This document shows, one piece after another, positions 52,023-61,347 of a stretch of 64,000 nucleotides of DNA. The stretch's first letter is position 1, and each line of letters opens with the position of its first letter. A model generated the notes under the pieces. It worked only from the letters and a program-made list of their open reading frames with translations, ran no database searches and was not told where the DNA came from. Source of the stretch: Prosthecochloris marina (GTDB lineage: Bacteria > Bacteroidota > Chlorobiia > Chlorobiales > Chlorobiaceae); the NCBI RefSeq assembly GCF_003182595.1, contig NZ_PDNZ01000001.1, forward strand, positions 62,001 through 126,000. Direction: 5' to 3'. The translations under genes were made by a program, and so were the position numbers.

Positions 52023-53153
52023 ATGAAGACACTTTTTTTATTCGTGATCCCAATGTTGCTGCTAACTGCTTGTATGGGGGGAGAAGCTGTTGAAGAACCG
52101 GTGCGTGCTGTTAAAACTCTTACCGTATCAGAAGCAAGTGATGCCAACTCCCGGCAGATAGCAGGGGTTGTCAAAGCAACAAATGAGTCCGAGTTGAGCT
52201 TTCAGGTTGGTGGCCGTATTGCGAAAGTCGAGGTTAAAGCAGGAGATAGTGTGGTAAAGAATCAGGTTCTTTCTGCGCTGGAACAAAAAAATTACACACT
52301 GGCTCTGGAAGAAGCCCAGGCTAACCTTGCTAAAGCAAAAGCCGATTTGATTGAAAAGAAAAATATGCTGCAGCGCCAGAAAAACCTGAAGAAAAAAGAT
52401 TTTGTTTCTCAAGCTGCGGTAGATCAGGCTCAGGCGGCTTATCAAGCTGCTGAAAGCAGTTATGATGTTGCGCAAACACGACTCAAAACCGCCCGGAATG
52501 ATCTTGACGAAACGGTGCTCCGGGCACCTTTTTCCGGCAGGATCGCAAAACGTCTGATCGACCCTTTTGTTGAAATAACTGCAGGAAAAACAGCGTTTGA
52601 ATTGCAAGGCGAAGGGGGATTTGAAGTTGAAGTTTTAGTGCCGGAAACGTTTATTCGTGACATCAACTATGGTGATCCTGTCCAAGTCAGGTTTCCGACA
52701 TTAAAAAAAGCTATTGTAAGCGGGAGGATTTCGCAGATAGGGGCACAGGCTGAAACAGGCAATGCGTTTATTGTGACTGCAGAACTGGCTCGAACTTTTT
52801 ACGATATTTTTGCCGGCATGACGGCACAGGTTACTTTCAATCTTGGCGAAGCTGGCGATGCGCCGGTTTATCTGATACCCGTTTCTGCGCTCGATGTGCG
52901 AATTCCTGTAGAGGGAGAAAAAAGTGTCAAACAACAGACTACGGTTTATGTCTTTAATCCGGATCTAAACGTTGTCGAAAAGCGTAAAGTCATTATTCGT
53001 GATATCTTCGGCAACAAACTGGAAGTAAAAGAAGGTCTCAAGTCTGGAGATATGGTCATTGTTGCGGGTGTGCCGTTCCTGACAGAGGGTCAGAAAGTCA
53101 AACAGTGGAAACCTGCTTATAACGTTCCTGCGACAATTAATCTTTCACAGTAA
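52023..53153 (+). CDS. RND efflux periplasmic adaptor (MFP/HlyD family)
   Basis: A 376-residue adaptor. ATG 52023 is preferred over an upstream in-frame start because AAGGGGGGA lies two to three bases before it and a lipoprotein signal (LLLTACMGG) follows. The lipoyl halves flank a helical hairpin (residues 85-150, heptads with Lys, Ala and Gln). The half-motif DETVLRAPFSGRIAKRLIDP is typical. It bridges the TolC-like lipoprotein to the inner-membrane pump encoded 12 bases downstream. Confidence 0.92.
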   Translation: MKTLFLFVIPMLLLTACMGGEAVEEPVRAVKTLTVSEASDANSRQIAGVVKATNESELSFQVGGRIAKVEVKAGDSVVKNQVLSALEQKNYTLALEEAQANLAKAKADLIEKKNMLQRQKNLKKKDFVSQAAVDQAQAAYQAAESSYDVAQTRLKTARNDLDETVLRAPFSGRIAKRLIDPFVEITAGKTAFELQGEGGFEVEVLVPETFIRDINYGDPVQVRFPTLKKAIVSGRISQIGAQAETGNAFIVTAELARTFYDIFAGMTAQVTFNLGEAGDAPVYLIPVSALDVRIPVEGEKSVKQQTTVYVFNPDLNVVEKRKVIIRDIFGNKLEVKEGLKSGDMVIVAGVPFLTEGQKVKQWKPAYNVPATINLSQ

Positions 53154-53165
53154 TTCTGAACGGGT

Positions 53166-56100
53166 ATGGGTCGCATCACACAGTTTGCTATCGAGAATTC
53201 CCGCGTCACGATTTTAGTGCTTGCTTGTATCGTTATAGTCGGTATCCAAGCTTTTCTGACAATGCCTTCTCGGGAGGATCCGGAAATTACTGTCCGAGAT
53301 GCACAGGTCAGTGTTTATTTTCCCGGCATGCCCGTAGACCAGGTTGAAAACCTCATCGCAAAGCCTTTAGAGAAAAAAATCAATGAAATCCCGGAAGTAA
53401 GCGAGATCAATACCACGGTCAAAACCGGGGAGGTTTTGATCAAGCCTAAAGTTGATGACTCTTATTTTGATTTGGCTCCGATCTGGCAAGATCTGCGCAA
53501 CAAAATGGATGACGTAATAAAAGACCTTCCGGAAGGGTCGATCGGGCCTATTGTCAATGATGATTTCGGCCGCGTTTCTTCAGCTACGGTCTCTATGACT
53601 GGAGACGGCTTTACCATGAAGGAACTGCGTGAAATCGCCTTGTATATGCAGGATAGGATCAATGCGATGGATTGCGTCGATAAAGTCGATGTCATGGGTA
53701 TACAGGAAGAGCGTGTCTATCTCGAAATCAATGCTGCCAGGTTGGCATATTACGGTTTTTCATTTGGCAGTATCGTTCAGGAACTGAACGATCAAAATGT
53801 AGTTCTGCCGGGTGGTAGCATCAACGCTGAAGGGCGCATTATCGTGATCGAACCGTCCGGTAACTTTCGGACAATCGAAGATATAAAGAACATTCAGGTA
53901 CAGGTTCCGGACACTGAACAGGTTGTTTATCTGCAGGATATCGCCGATGTCAGGCGCAGCTATGTAGAGCCATCCGAATACGCAGCTTTTTTTAACGATA
54001 GGCCCGCTGTGATTTTGGCTATCTCTATGGTACCTCGATACAACATTGAAGATTTTGGCCAACAAGTCACGACTGAAATTCATGAGCTGGAGAAAGAGTT
54101 GCCAGTTGGAATCGAACTTGACTATGCCACCTATCAACCCTCGTTGGTAAAAAAAGCTGTCGATAGTGCTGTAAACAATCTTTTCCAGACGGTGGTGGTA
54201 GTACTGATTGTGGTAATTGCATTCCTGGGGGTTCGTACAGGGATTCTCGTCAGCACAATCGTTCCTCTCACCGTTCTGCTGTCTTTTATTGTTATGGGTA
54301 TCTGGGGCATAGATTTGCAACGCATGTCCATAGCTGCCATCATCATATCGCTGGGTCTTCTGGTTGATAACGGTATTGTCATTACTGAAGATATGCAGCG
54401 CAGGCTGGATATGGGAGTAAACAAAAAAGAAGCCGCTGTAAACGCGGCTCAAAGTCTCGGTGTACCGCTTTTGACTTCTTCTCTGACCACCATTCTTGCC
54501 TTCATGCCGCTCATGCTGGCCGATGATGTTTCAGGTGAATATTTGCGTTCTCTTTCCCAGGTGGTAATTATTGCGTTGCTGTCGTCATGGTTTTTAGCGA
54601 TGTTTGCGGCACCGACGTTCTGTTACTGGTTTCTCGACGAGAAAAAACAAGTAAAAGCCGCAGAGCAAAAGCCTTCTTCTTATAACAGCCGCATGTATGT
54701 GGTATACAGGGCAATCCTTGAGATGCTCATGCGTTATAGAGTCAGGTTCATCGCCTTTCTCGGTGCTGCTCTTATTTTAGCCGTTAATGGTTTTTCGCTC
54801 ATTCCCAAACAGATGATGCCCTATTCAGACCGTAATCAGTTTTTAGTATACATCGATATGCCCGCCGGAACGCATATCGATGAAACGACCAAGGTCACGA
54901 GGCGCTTAACGCGGTGGCTATCCGATTCTCAGGCAAACTCCGATATTCAAAGTAATATCGCCTATATGGGTTATGGCGGACCCCGCTTTTTTCTTACACT
55001 CACTCCACCCAATCCAAGCAACAATGTGGCTTTTCTGGTTGTCAACACAAACGTTACCGAAGAGGTCGTCCCTGCCATGGCAAAGGTCGATAGCTTTATT
55101 CTCGAGAATCTTCCCGAGGCTAGAGGGCGGTCGAAAAGGATGTCATTGGGGGCAGGGGAGATCGGCATAGTGGAATACAAGATCACCGGTGAAGATGTTA
55201 CGGAACTCTACCGTATTGCCCGTTCTATAGAAAATGAGATGAACGGCATCAGTGGAACGGTTGATGTCAAAAATGATTGGAATGAGCCGGTAATTCGCAC
55301 AAGGGTTGAAGTCGACCAGGACCGCGCCCGGCGTGCAGGAGTGACCAGCAAATCTATCGCCAATGCCTTGAATGCATATTTCGAAGGAGTTCAGATAAGT
55401 GATTTTCGAGAAGGGGACAAGATAATTCCGATTGTTGTGCAAGGCGATGAAACCCGTGATGATTGGAGTGGATTGAGGACTTTGCCAATTAGAGCTGAAA
55501 ACGGCGAGTCTGTGACCCTTATGCAGATCGCGGATTTTAAAAGCTACATCGCACCCGGAAAATTAATCAGACAAGATCAGGAGCGCACCCTTACGGTTTC
55601 CTGTTTGCACACGACTATGCAAGCAGCAGAATTGCATACGTTATTGTGGCCGTTTATTCAGACTTTGACTCTTCCTGAAGGATATGACATAGACGTTGGT
55701 GGAGAAATAGAAAATTCCGAAAAAGGCAACAGCGCTCTCGCTGCAAACCTGCCGTATGCTCTTTTGGGTATGATCGTATTACTCGTTATACAGTTCAACT
55801 CTTTCCGTCGCCCGGCCATCATAATGCTAACCATTCCGCTGGTGATTATAGGTGCGGTTCTGGGTTTACTGGTAAGCAACGCTTTTTTAAGCTTTACGGC
55901 GATTCTGGGAATATACAGTCTTGTCGGCATCATTATGAACAATGGCATTGTGCTCATTGACCGCATCGATCTTGAGCGTACCCGGGGATTACGTGTTCGG
56001 GAAGCCATTTTCGAAGCGTGTCAGGCTCGTTTACGTCCCATATTAATTACAACATTGACCACAATTTTAGGGCTTGTTCCTTTGGCCCTTTTTGGAGGAG

Positions 56101-56210
56101 CAATGTGGTATCCGATGGCCTGGGCCATTATGGGAGGTCTGGCAGTGGGAACGATCCTGACGCTTGGGTTCGTTCCTGTACTCTATAGCTTGTTTTTCAC
56201 AGAGACGTGA
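53166..56210 (+). CDS. RND family inner-membrane efflux permease
   Basis: A 1014-residue twelve-helix proton-driven pump of the AcrB/HAE type. It has two homologous halves with large periplasmic loops. The TM4 proton-relay site reads GLLVDNGIVITED, an Asp-Asn pair instead of the AcrB Asp-Asp pair, as in TriC-like subgroups. Further signatures are TMPSREDPEITVRDAQVSVYFPG near the N-terminus and GIIMNNGIVLIDRID in the second half. Substrate unknown. The operon ends here; a convergent ATPase gene starts 36 bases later. Confidence 0.92.
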   Translation: MGRITQFAIENSRVTILVLACIVIVGIQAFLTMPSREDPEITVRDAQVSVYFPGMPVDQVENLIAKPLEKKINEIPEVSEINTTVKTGEVLIKPKVDDSYFDLAPIWQDLRNKMDDVIKDLPEGSIGPIVNDDFGRVSSATVSMTGDGFTMKELREIALYMQDRINAMDCVDKVDVMGIQEERVYLEINAARLAYYGFSFGSIVQELNDQNVVLPGGSINAEGRIIVIEPSGNFRTIEDIKNIQVQVPDTEQVVYLQDIADVRRSYVEPSEYAAFFNDRPAVILAISMVPRYNIEDFGQQVTTEIHELEKELPVGIELDYATYQPSLVKKAVDSAVNNLFQTVVVVLIVVIAFLGVRTGILVSTIVPLTVLLSFIVMGIWGIDLQRMSIAAIIISLGLLVDNGIVITEDMQRRLDMGVNKKEAAVNAAQSLGVPLLTSSLTTILAFMPLMLADDVSGEYLRSLSQVVIIALLSSWFLAMFAAPTFCYWFLDEKKQVKAAEQKPSSYNSRMYVVYRAILEMLMRYRVRFIAFLGAALILAVNGFSLIPKQMMPYSDRNQFLVYIDMPAGTHIDETTKVTRRLTRWLSDSQANSDIQSNIAYMGYGGPRFFLTLTPPNPSNNVAFLVVNTNVTEEVVPAMAKVDSFILENLPEARGRSKRMSLGAGEIGIVEYKITGEDVTELYRIARSIENEMNGISGTVDVKNDWNEPVIRTRVEVDQDRARRAGVTSKSIANALNAYFEGVQISDFREGDKIIPIVVQGDETRDDWSGLRTLPIRAENGESVTLMQIADFKSYIAPGKLIRQDQERTLTVSCLHTTMQAAELHTLLWPFIQTLTLPEGYDIDVGGEIENSEKGNSALAANLPYALLGMIVLLVIQFNSFRRPAIIMLTIPLVIIGAVLGLLVSNAFLSFTAILGIYSLVGIIMNNGIVLIDRIDLERTRGLRVREAIFEACQARLRPILITTLTTILGLVPLALFGGAMWYPMAWAIMGGLAVGTILTLGFVPVLYSLFFTET

Positions 56211-56246
56211 GACTGCCGTTAATTTCACGAACAATCAGGAAGCCAC

Positions 56247-58802
56247 TCAGCTGGTTAACTGCCGGAAAGCCTCTATCGTTTTCTTTTTTTCAACTACGCC
56301 GTCATCCCATGCGATTGACCAGAAGGGAAGCCATGCAAGGTTGACTGAATGGATGACAATATCGGTTCTGCGCGGTGCAAGTTCGTCTTTGCCGACAGTT
56401 TCCCGAATGTTTTCCCATTTGTTGGTGATTGCTTCGACTCTTGCTTTCAGCTCCTCTTCAAGCTCCTCTATTTCTTCCCGGAGTTCTTCGATTTCTTCAT
56501 GTGATTCCTCAATATCGGCCTTCGCTTTGGCAGTCATACGGCGTTTGTTCAAGGCAGTTCCGATTTTGCTGGTGCTGCGCTTGCCCATGAAAAAACCCAA
56601 TACGGTTTCTCCGATACTGAACAACTCCTGCCTTTTGCGGTTCTCGTGTTCCAATTCATCCTCGGCAAGCTCACGTTGTTCTTTGCGAAGTTTCTTTTCC
56701 AGCCGTTCCACCTGTTTTTCAAATGTAGCCTCGAGTGCATCTGTTTCTTCATCTCTTTTTTCCCTCGCCGCTTGCGAAATGCGAATCATGAAATCCCTGA
56801 AGGGTTCGGCCGGGTGCTGGAAAAGCTTCAAATCATCATGGACTGCAATGGATTTTCGTTCGTTGTAATAAAGCTGGTCTTCGAGTTGCTTGGACAGTGT
56901 ACGGATCTTTTTCTCACTGTTCACAGTGTCTTTAAGGGGTTTGAAGAAGGGGCCGAGAGCATTGTCCGGTCTCTCAGGGTTACGGTTCATCAGTTTCGTA
57001 TCGATCATCAACTCTTCGGCATCGTTCCAGTCGGGAACGATGCTGTTTTCAGTAAGTCGAAGCAGCAGTTTTTTTTCGGTTTTTTCCTTGATATTTCTTC
57101 GTTTGTCGACGAAATACACATCGGCAAGACCGAACAGTGCAGGTTGATATATCAATCCAATGGAATACGAGTTACTCAAAGACCCTTCTTCGACTGACTG
57201 AAGTGCTTCATGAGGGCTAACCATCAACGGCAGAAAGATCTGGCGAATGGATGGGTCGAGAGAAGGTTTTTGGGGTAAATAACCTTCAGGAGTTGCAGGC
57301 TTGAGATCGGGGAGAGGCACAGGTATGTCGGATCGCACTGGCTTTTTCGCTGAAAGAGAAGGCTGGGCAGAGGGGTTGGTCGACGACTTTTTTTGCTGCA
57401 TGAGTTCCCGGACCTGTGGTTTTGTCAAGGGGCCTCGTAAGTAACTCATCGCCCACCGGGTATGGAATACGATGGGTTTATCGTCATGAACGTTATGTAA
57501 AAGAAAGATACGGCTACCAAGCTGGGCGATCATACTATCATAATCGACGGCTTCGCTGTTTCCTCCAGCTTCGTTTATAGCATTTTTCAATCCTTCCAGT
57601 ACACGATCCTTATCACGTTCCGCCTGCAGTTTTCCTATGAACCACGTGCCGGCATTCGTAAGACCTTTGTAGTCGATATCGACAGGGTTTTGCGTGACGA
57701 GGACACAGCCAAGTCCGAATGCCCGTGCTTGTTTGAGCATGGTCATCAACGGACGCTTGGATGAAGGTTCGGAAACTGGAGGAAGGAATCCATAGACTTC
57801 ATCGAAATAAAGCAGGGCTCTGAGGCTTGTAGTGCCAGGTTGAGTCCGCATCCAGGTGAGCATGTTTTCGAGCAGCAGGGTGACAAAAAACATCCGCTCA
57901 CTGTCTGGCAGGTGGGCCAGGTAGAAAATGCTGTGTCTGGGTTTGCCGTCGGCTGTAAACATCATTTGGTCTATGTCCAGCGTATCTCCTTGAAGCCAGT
58001 TTTCAAACCCTGGGGAAGCCATCAGGTTGTTGAACGACATGGAAAGCTGGAAGCGCTCTTTTTTGGGGAAAAAGGTATCGATGTCGAATACTCCGACCTG
58101 TTGCATTGGTGGTTCCTGGATCGAAAGAATGAGTTTACCGAGGTCGAGGTTTTGTCCCTTTTTCCAAAAGTGCTCAAAAATGCCTGCCAGAAGAATTGCT
58201 TCACGGCTTCTAAGCGGGTCTACGTTCTGGCCGGCAAGACCCAGAAGAGCGGTGACAGTACCATTAATGCGTTCCAGGATGGATTCCTTGTTGGATTCGA
58301 AATCAAGCTTGGGCGCAGCGAGGCTGCCAAGAATACTGACCGGTATGCCGGCTCCTGAGCCCGGCGTGAAGATTGTGTAATCAGCAGAGTCCTTGAGGGC
58401 GTTCATGCGTTCCGAACCGATGCCCCAGTCGGCAAGACCGGTTTTCCATTTTTCAGCAGTTACTTTGGCGTAGGCCTCGATGCTCATATTCTTTCTTCGT
58501 GCATCGTCCGCATTTATCCATGGTTTGAAATTTTCCGGTTTCAGTTCTGGAAATTGCAGGAGAAGGTTGGTGATATCCCCTTTGGGATCGATCATGATCG
58601 TCGGGATTTTATCAAGAGCCGCTTCCTCAAGCAATCCTATGCATAATCCGGTTTTACCGCTTCCCGTCATGCCCACGCATACTGCATGGGTCGTAAGATC
58701 GCGTGAATCGTAGTGTATGGGGACATCGAGGCGCTTTTTAGCCGTCAGGTCATATTGATCGCCGAGGAAAAAAGATCCGAGCTTTTCAGTGGACATAATC
58801 AT
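56247..58802 (-). CDS. HerA-like ATPase with C-terminal coiled coil
   Basis: An 851-residue ATP-binding protein of the HerA/FtsK class. Walker A is VGMTGSGKTGLCIGLLEE (near residue 45), Walker B is LLYFDEVYGFLPP (near residue 340) and a sensor-like TQNPVDIDYKGLTNAGTW follows. Residues about 655-805 are a long charged coiled coil. Relatives are hexameric translocases or cytoplasmic ATPases of unclear role in bacteria, often listed as DUF853/HerA-like. No nuclease partner (NurA) is next to it. AAAGGGG lies about 10 bases upstream of ATG 58802. Confidence 0.82.
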   Translation of the reverse strand: MIMSTEKLGSFFLGDQYDLTAKKRLDVPIHYDSRDLTTHAVCVGMTGSGKTGLCIGLLEEAALDKIPTIMIDPKGDITNLLLQFPELKPENFKPWINADDARRKNMSIEAYAKVTAEKWKTGLADWGIGSERMNALKDSADYTIFTPGSGAGIPVSILGSLAAPKLDFESNKESILERINGTVTALLGLAGQNVDPLRSREAILLAGIFEHFWKKGQNLDLGKLILSIQEPPMQQVGVFDIDTFFPKKERFQLSMSFNNLMASPGFENWLQGDTLDIDQMMFTADGKPRHSIFYLAHLPDSERMFFVTLLLENMLTWMRTQPGTTSLRALLYFDEVYGFLPPVSEPSSKRPLMTMLKQARAFGLGCVLVTQNPVDIDYKGLTNAGTWFIGKLQAERDKDRVLEGLKNAINEAGGNSEAVDYDSMIAQLGSRIFLLHNVHDDKPIVFHTRWAMSYLRGPLTKPQVRELMQQKKSSTNPSAQPSLSAKKPVRSDIPVPLPDLKPATPEGYLPQKPSLDPSIRQIFLPLMVSPHEALQSVEEGSLSNSYSIGLIYQPALFGLADVYFVDKRRNIKEKTEKKLLLRLTENSIVPDWNDAEELMIDTKLMNRNPERPDNALGPFFKPLKDTVNSEKKIRTLSKQLEDQLYYNERKSIAVHDDLKLFQHPAEPFRDFMIRISQAAREKRDEETDALEATFEKQVERLEKKLRKEQRELAEDELEHENRKRQELFSIGETVLGFFMGKRSTSKIGTALNKRRMTAKAKADIEESHEEIEELREEIEELEEELKARVEAITNKWENIRETVGKDELAPRRTDIVIHSVNLAWLPFWSIAWDDGVVEKKKTIEAFRQLTS

Positions 58803-59005
58803 TGGGCACTACCCCTTTCAATTTAATGTCAAAACAATTGCATTTTTTTACCTGAATCGAGTCATCAGAATGCCTGCCAAGGTGTAATTAGTCTTAAGAG
58901 ATGTCTATTTTTCAAAAAGGCCGATGTTTTAAACTCTGTTTCCGGTGAACCTTCAATAACAAGCTTGGACGAGACACGGTTCAAGAAAATCCGGAGAAAT
59001 AAAAT

Positions 59006-59665
59006 ATGCGATTTAATACCTCGTTCTGGGAACGGAATATTTTTTTTGCGCTGTTACTCTGCATTGTGTTCACTTTTGCAATTACACCTTTTCTTCAAGA
59101 AGAGGAGACAGCCTCCCGGCTATTGAATGTCTTTCTCGTACTGATGCTGGTTTTTTCGGTAATCATTGTCGGTGATACCAAAATAAGCTTTTTCGTCGCT
59201 CTACTCCTGGGTGCGCCGATGCTTATTTCCAATGCTACGGCTTTTTTGTATACAAAAGAGGGGTTTCCGGTTTTGGTGGCGTTTAGTTCGGCCCTTTTTT
59301 TTATATATGTCATCGTTATGCTCTTGAAGAAAATATTCACATCAAGAGTGATCGATATAAATATTATTCTCGGAGCTGTTTGTGTCTATTTTCTGATTAG
59401 TGTGGTATGGGCTTTACTGCATGGGTTGGTAGAGGCGTACGTGCCAGGCTCCTACGACGTTGCGGGTGAACAGATGTCATCGGTTGATATGAATGTCTTC
59501 ATGTATTACAGCATAGTAACATTGACAACTCTCGGCTATGGTGACATCACGCCATTGTCTGCTTCGGCCAGGTCACTTGCAGCAATGGAGGCTCTGGTAG
59601 GTCAGATTTATCTGACTGTTATCATTGCAAGGCTTGTTGGACTGCATATGCAGCAGAAAACATAA
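59006..59665 (+). CDS. Potassium channel family protein
   Basis: A 219-residue membrane protein with about six hydrophobic segments. The pore helix and selectivity filter read YYSIVTLTTLGYGDITP, followed by a final inner helix (AAMEALVGQIYLTVIIARLVG). The short N-terminal four-helix part lacks an obvious Arg-rich voltage sensor. No cytoplasmic RCK domain. Likely a simple tetrameric K+ channel. Confidence 0.88.
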   Translation: MRFNTSFWERNIFFALLLCIVFTFAITPFLQEEETASRLLNVFLVLMLVFSVIIVGDTKISFFVALLLGAPMLISNATAFLYTKEGFPVLVAFSSALFFIYVIVMLLKKIFTSRVIDINIILGAVCVYFLISVVWALLHGLVEAYVPGSYDVAGEQMSSVDMNVFMYYSIVTLTTLGYGDITPLSASARSLAAMEALVGQIYLTVIIARLVGLHMQQKT

Positions 59666-59746
59666 GGGAGAGCTGTCTTGTATGAGCGCTATTATTTGGA
59701 GTCTGTTTATAGATGGATGACTCACTTTGCTATTTAACAAAATTTT

Positions 59747-60415
59747 ATGCCGATTTTGCTGGAAATCGAATCCCTTGGCTTTTCCTATGAAAACGCTTTC
59801 TCGCCTGTTTTCAGTGAGTTGAACCTTTCTGTGGGCCAGGAAGAGTTTATCGTTGTAAAAGGTGCTTCCGGAACAGGAAAGTCTACTTTGTTGCGCCTTA
59901 TCTGCAGGCTTCAGGCTTATGATGAAGGGCATATTCTTTTCAAGCGCCGAAGTATAGAGTCTTATAAGCCTGCCGAGCTTCGCCGGTCTATCATCTATGT
60001 GGCGCAAATTCCTTCGATGATAGATGCAAGTGTGAGAGAGAACCTTCTTTTTCCATTCTCTTTCGCCGTTAACGGCAGTATGGCGGAGCCTGCTGACGCG
60101 AGGCTTACAGAAATGCTCGAACAGTTTTATTTACAGGATGTCAGCCTGCTTCAGCAGGCACGAAACCTTTCAGTCGGTCAACAACAGCGCATTGCCCTAA
60201 TGAGAGCCCTTTTGCTTGATCCGGAAATACTACTTCTTGACGAACCGACATCGGCGCTCGATGCAAAGAGTGCATCGATGGTTTTTTCAATCGTCGAGCA
60301 CTTGAACACAAGACAGGGAAAAACAATCATTATGGTGACGCACAGCAACCGCTCACTGAGCACTATATCGCCGGTCGAATACCTGCTTGAACAGAGTAAA
60401 CTTCGAAAAATATGA
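59747..60415 (+). CDS. ABC transporter ATP-binding protein (FetA/YbbL-like)
   Basis: A 222-residue ABC ATPase with Walker A GASGTGKST (residues 39-47), a Q-loop YVAQIPSM, the signature LSVGQQQR, Walker B ILLLDEPTSALD and H-loop VTHSNR. It overlaps the permease gene by ATGA. The pair matches FetAB (YbbLM), linked in E. coli to iron export and oxidative stress tolerance; substrate here is inferred. Confidence 0.88.
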   Translation: MPILLEIESLGFSYENAFSPVFSELNLSVGQEEFIVVKGASGTGKSTLLRLICRLQAYDEGHILFKRRSIESYKPAELRRSIIYVAQIPSMIDASVRENLLFPFSFAVNGSMAEPADARLTEMLEQFYLQDVSLLQQARNLSVGQQQRIALMRALLLDPEILLLDEPTSALDAKSASMVFSIVEHLNTRQGKTIIMVTHSNRSLSTISPVEYLLEQSKLRKI

Positions 60416-61203
60416 ACCAGATCGTCGAAATCAGCCTCTGGCAGCTTTTTTTGGGTCTGTTGTTTATTCTCATTGCCCAGATAGCTTCTTTTGTCCACCA
60501 TCTCGGCCTGAATCGTGACATAACCGTCGGCACGGTAAGAACGTTTGCCCAGCTTTTTCTCATGGGTTACGCACTTACCTTTATTTTTCAACTGGAAAAC
60601 CTATGGTTTACTCTTGGTATTTTCGTGGTTATGGCGGTTTCGGCCTCTTTCATTGTACGGGGAAGGGTAAAAGAAAAGCAGGTTCCCTACATACTGCCGA
60701 CCTTTGTGACGATGTTTATCAGCTATTTCGTTACCGCATTGTTCGTTACCGGCCTTATCATCGGTGTTACGCCATGGTGGGAGCCCCGTTATTTTTTACC
60801 GATAGGAGGAATGGTTATCGGTAACTCGATGTCGGCCCTGGCAATCGCGCTTGAGCGCCTTTTCAGAGAGATGCGTCAGCAGAAAGGGCTAATTGAAACC
60901 AGGCTTTGTCTGGGGGCCAATTACAAGGAAGCAAGCTCGGAGATGTTTAAAAATGCAGTTACTGCCGGAATGATTCCTTCAATCAATGCTATGATGGGGG
61001 TTGGGCTTGTGTTTATTCCAGGCATGATGTCCGGTCAGATTCTTGCCGGAGCGGATCCGCTCCAGGCAATTCGTTATCAAATCATCATTATGCTCATGCT
61101 GGTAGGTTCAACCGCAACGACGTCAATTATTTCCATTCTGATTGTAAGAAAGCGCTGTTTCGGCAGGGGAGAGGAACTGCTGCTGTCGATAAGTGACAAG
61201 TAA
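60412..61203 (+). CDS. ABC permease, UPF0014 family (FetB/YbbM-like)
   Basis: A 263-residue membrane protein with about seven hydrophobic helices. Family blocks are LNRDITVGTVRTFAQLFLMG, PIGGMVIGNSMSALAIALERL and AGMIPSINAMMGVGLVFIPGMMSGQILAGADP. The last block is strongly conserved in UPF0014. It is paired with the ATPase encoded directly upstream. Confidence 0.88.
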   Translation: MNQIVEISLWQLFLGLLFILIAQIASFVHHLGLNRDITVGTVRTFAQLFLMGYALTFIFQLENLWFTLGIFVVMAVSASFIVRGRVKEKQVPYILPTFVTMFISYFVTALFVTGLIIGVTPWWEPRYFLPIGGMVIGNSMSALAIALERLFREMRQQKGLIETRLCLGANYKEASSEMFKNAVTAGMIPSINAMMGVGLVFIPGMMSGQILAGADPLQAIRYQIIIMLMLVGSTATTSIISILIVRKRCFGRGEELLLSISDK

Positions 61204-61213
61204 ATAAATCTGT

Positions 61214-61264
61214 GCTCCGTTCGCCTCGTACTCATGCTGCTCGCGACAATTTATAGAGGTGCCC
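61214..61264. repeat. Truncated copy of the MITE family
   Basis: The right-end 51 bases of the 33552-33693 element recur here on the same strand: GCTCCGTTCGCCTCGTACTC, then CTCGCGACAATTTATAGAGG and TGCCC. Three to four differences lie between these blocks. The left part and left inverted repeat are missing. Confidence 0.75.
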
Positions 61265-61347
61265 TACATAAAGACTCATTGCAAGACTAATGAGACAACC
61301 TCGACTTTCTTGTTGTCGCAGCAGTTTTCTGAGTAACTATTCTCGTT

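Noticed and set aside
54134..54452. Minus-strand frames inside the RND pump gene
   Set aside because: They lie wholly within a well-supported gene and carry no family motif or ribosome site.
56164..56868. Plus-strand serine-rich frame of 234 residues
   Set aside because: It is the antisense shadow of the coiled-coil region of the HerA-like gene; low-complexity serine runs mirror Glu and Arg codons.
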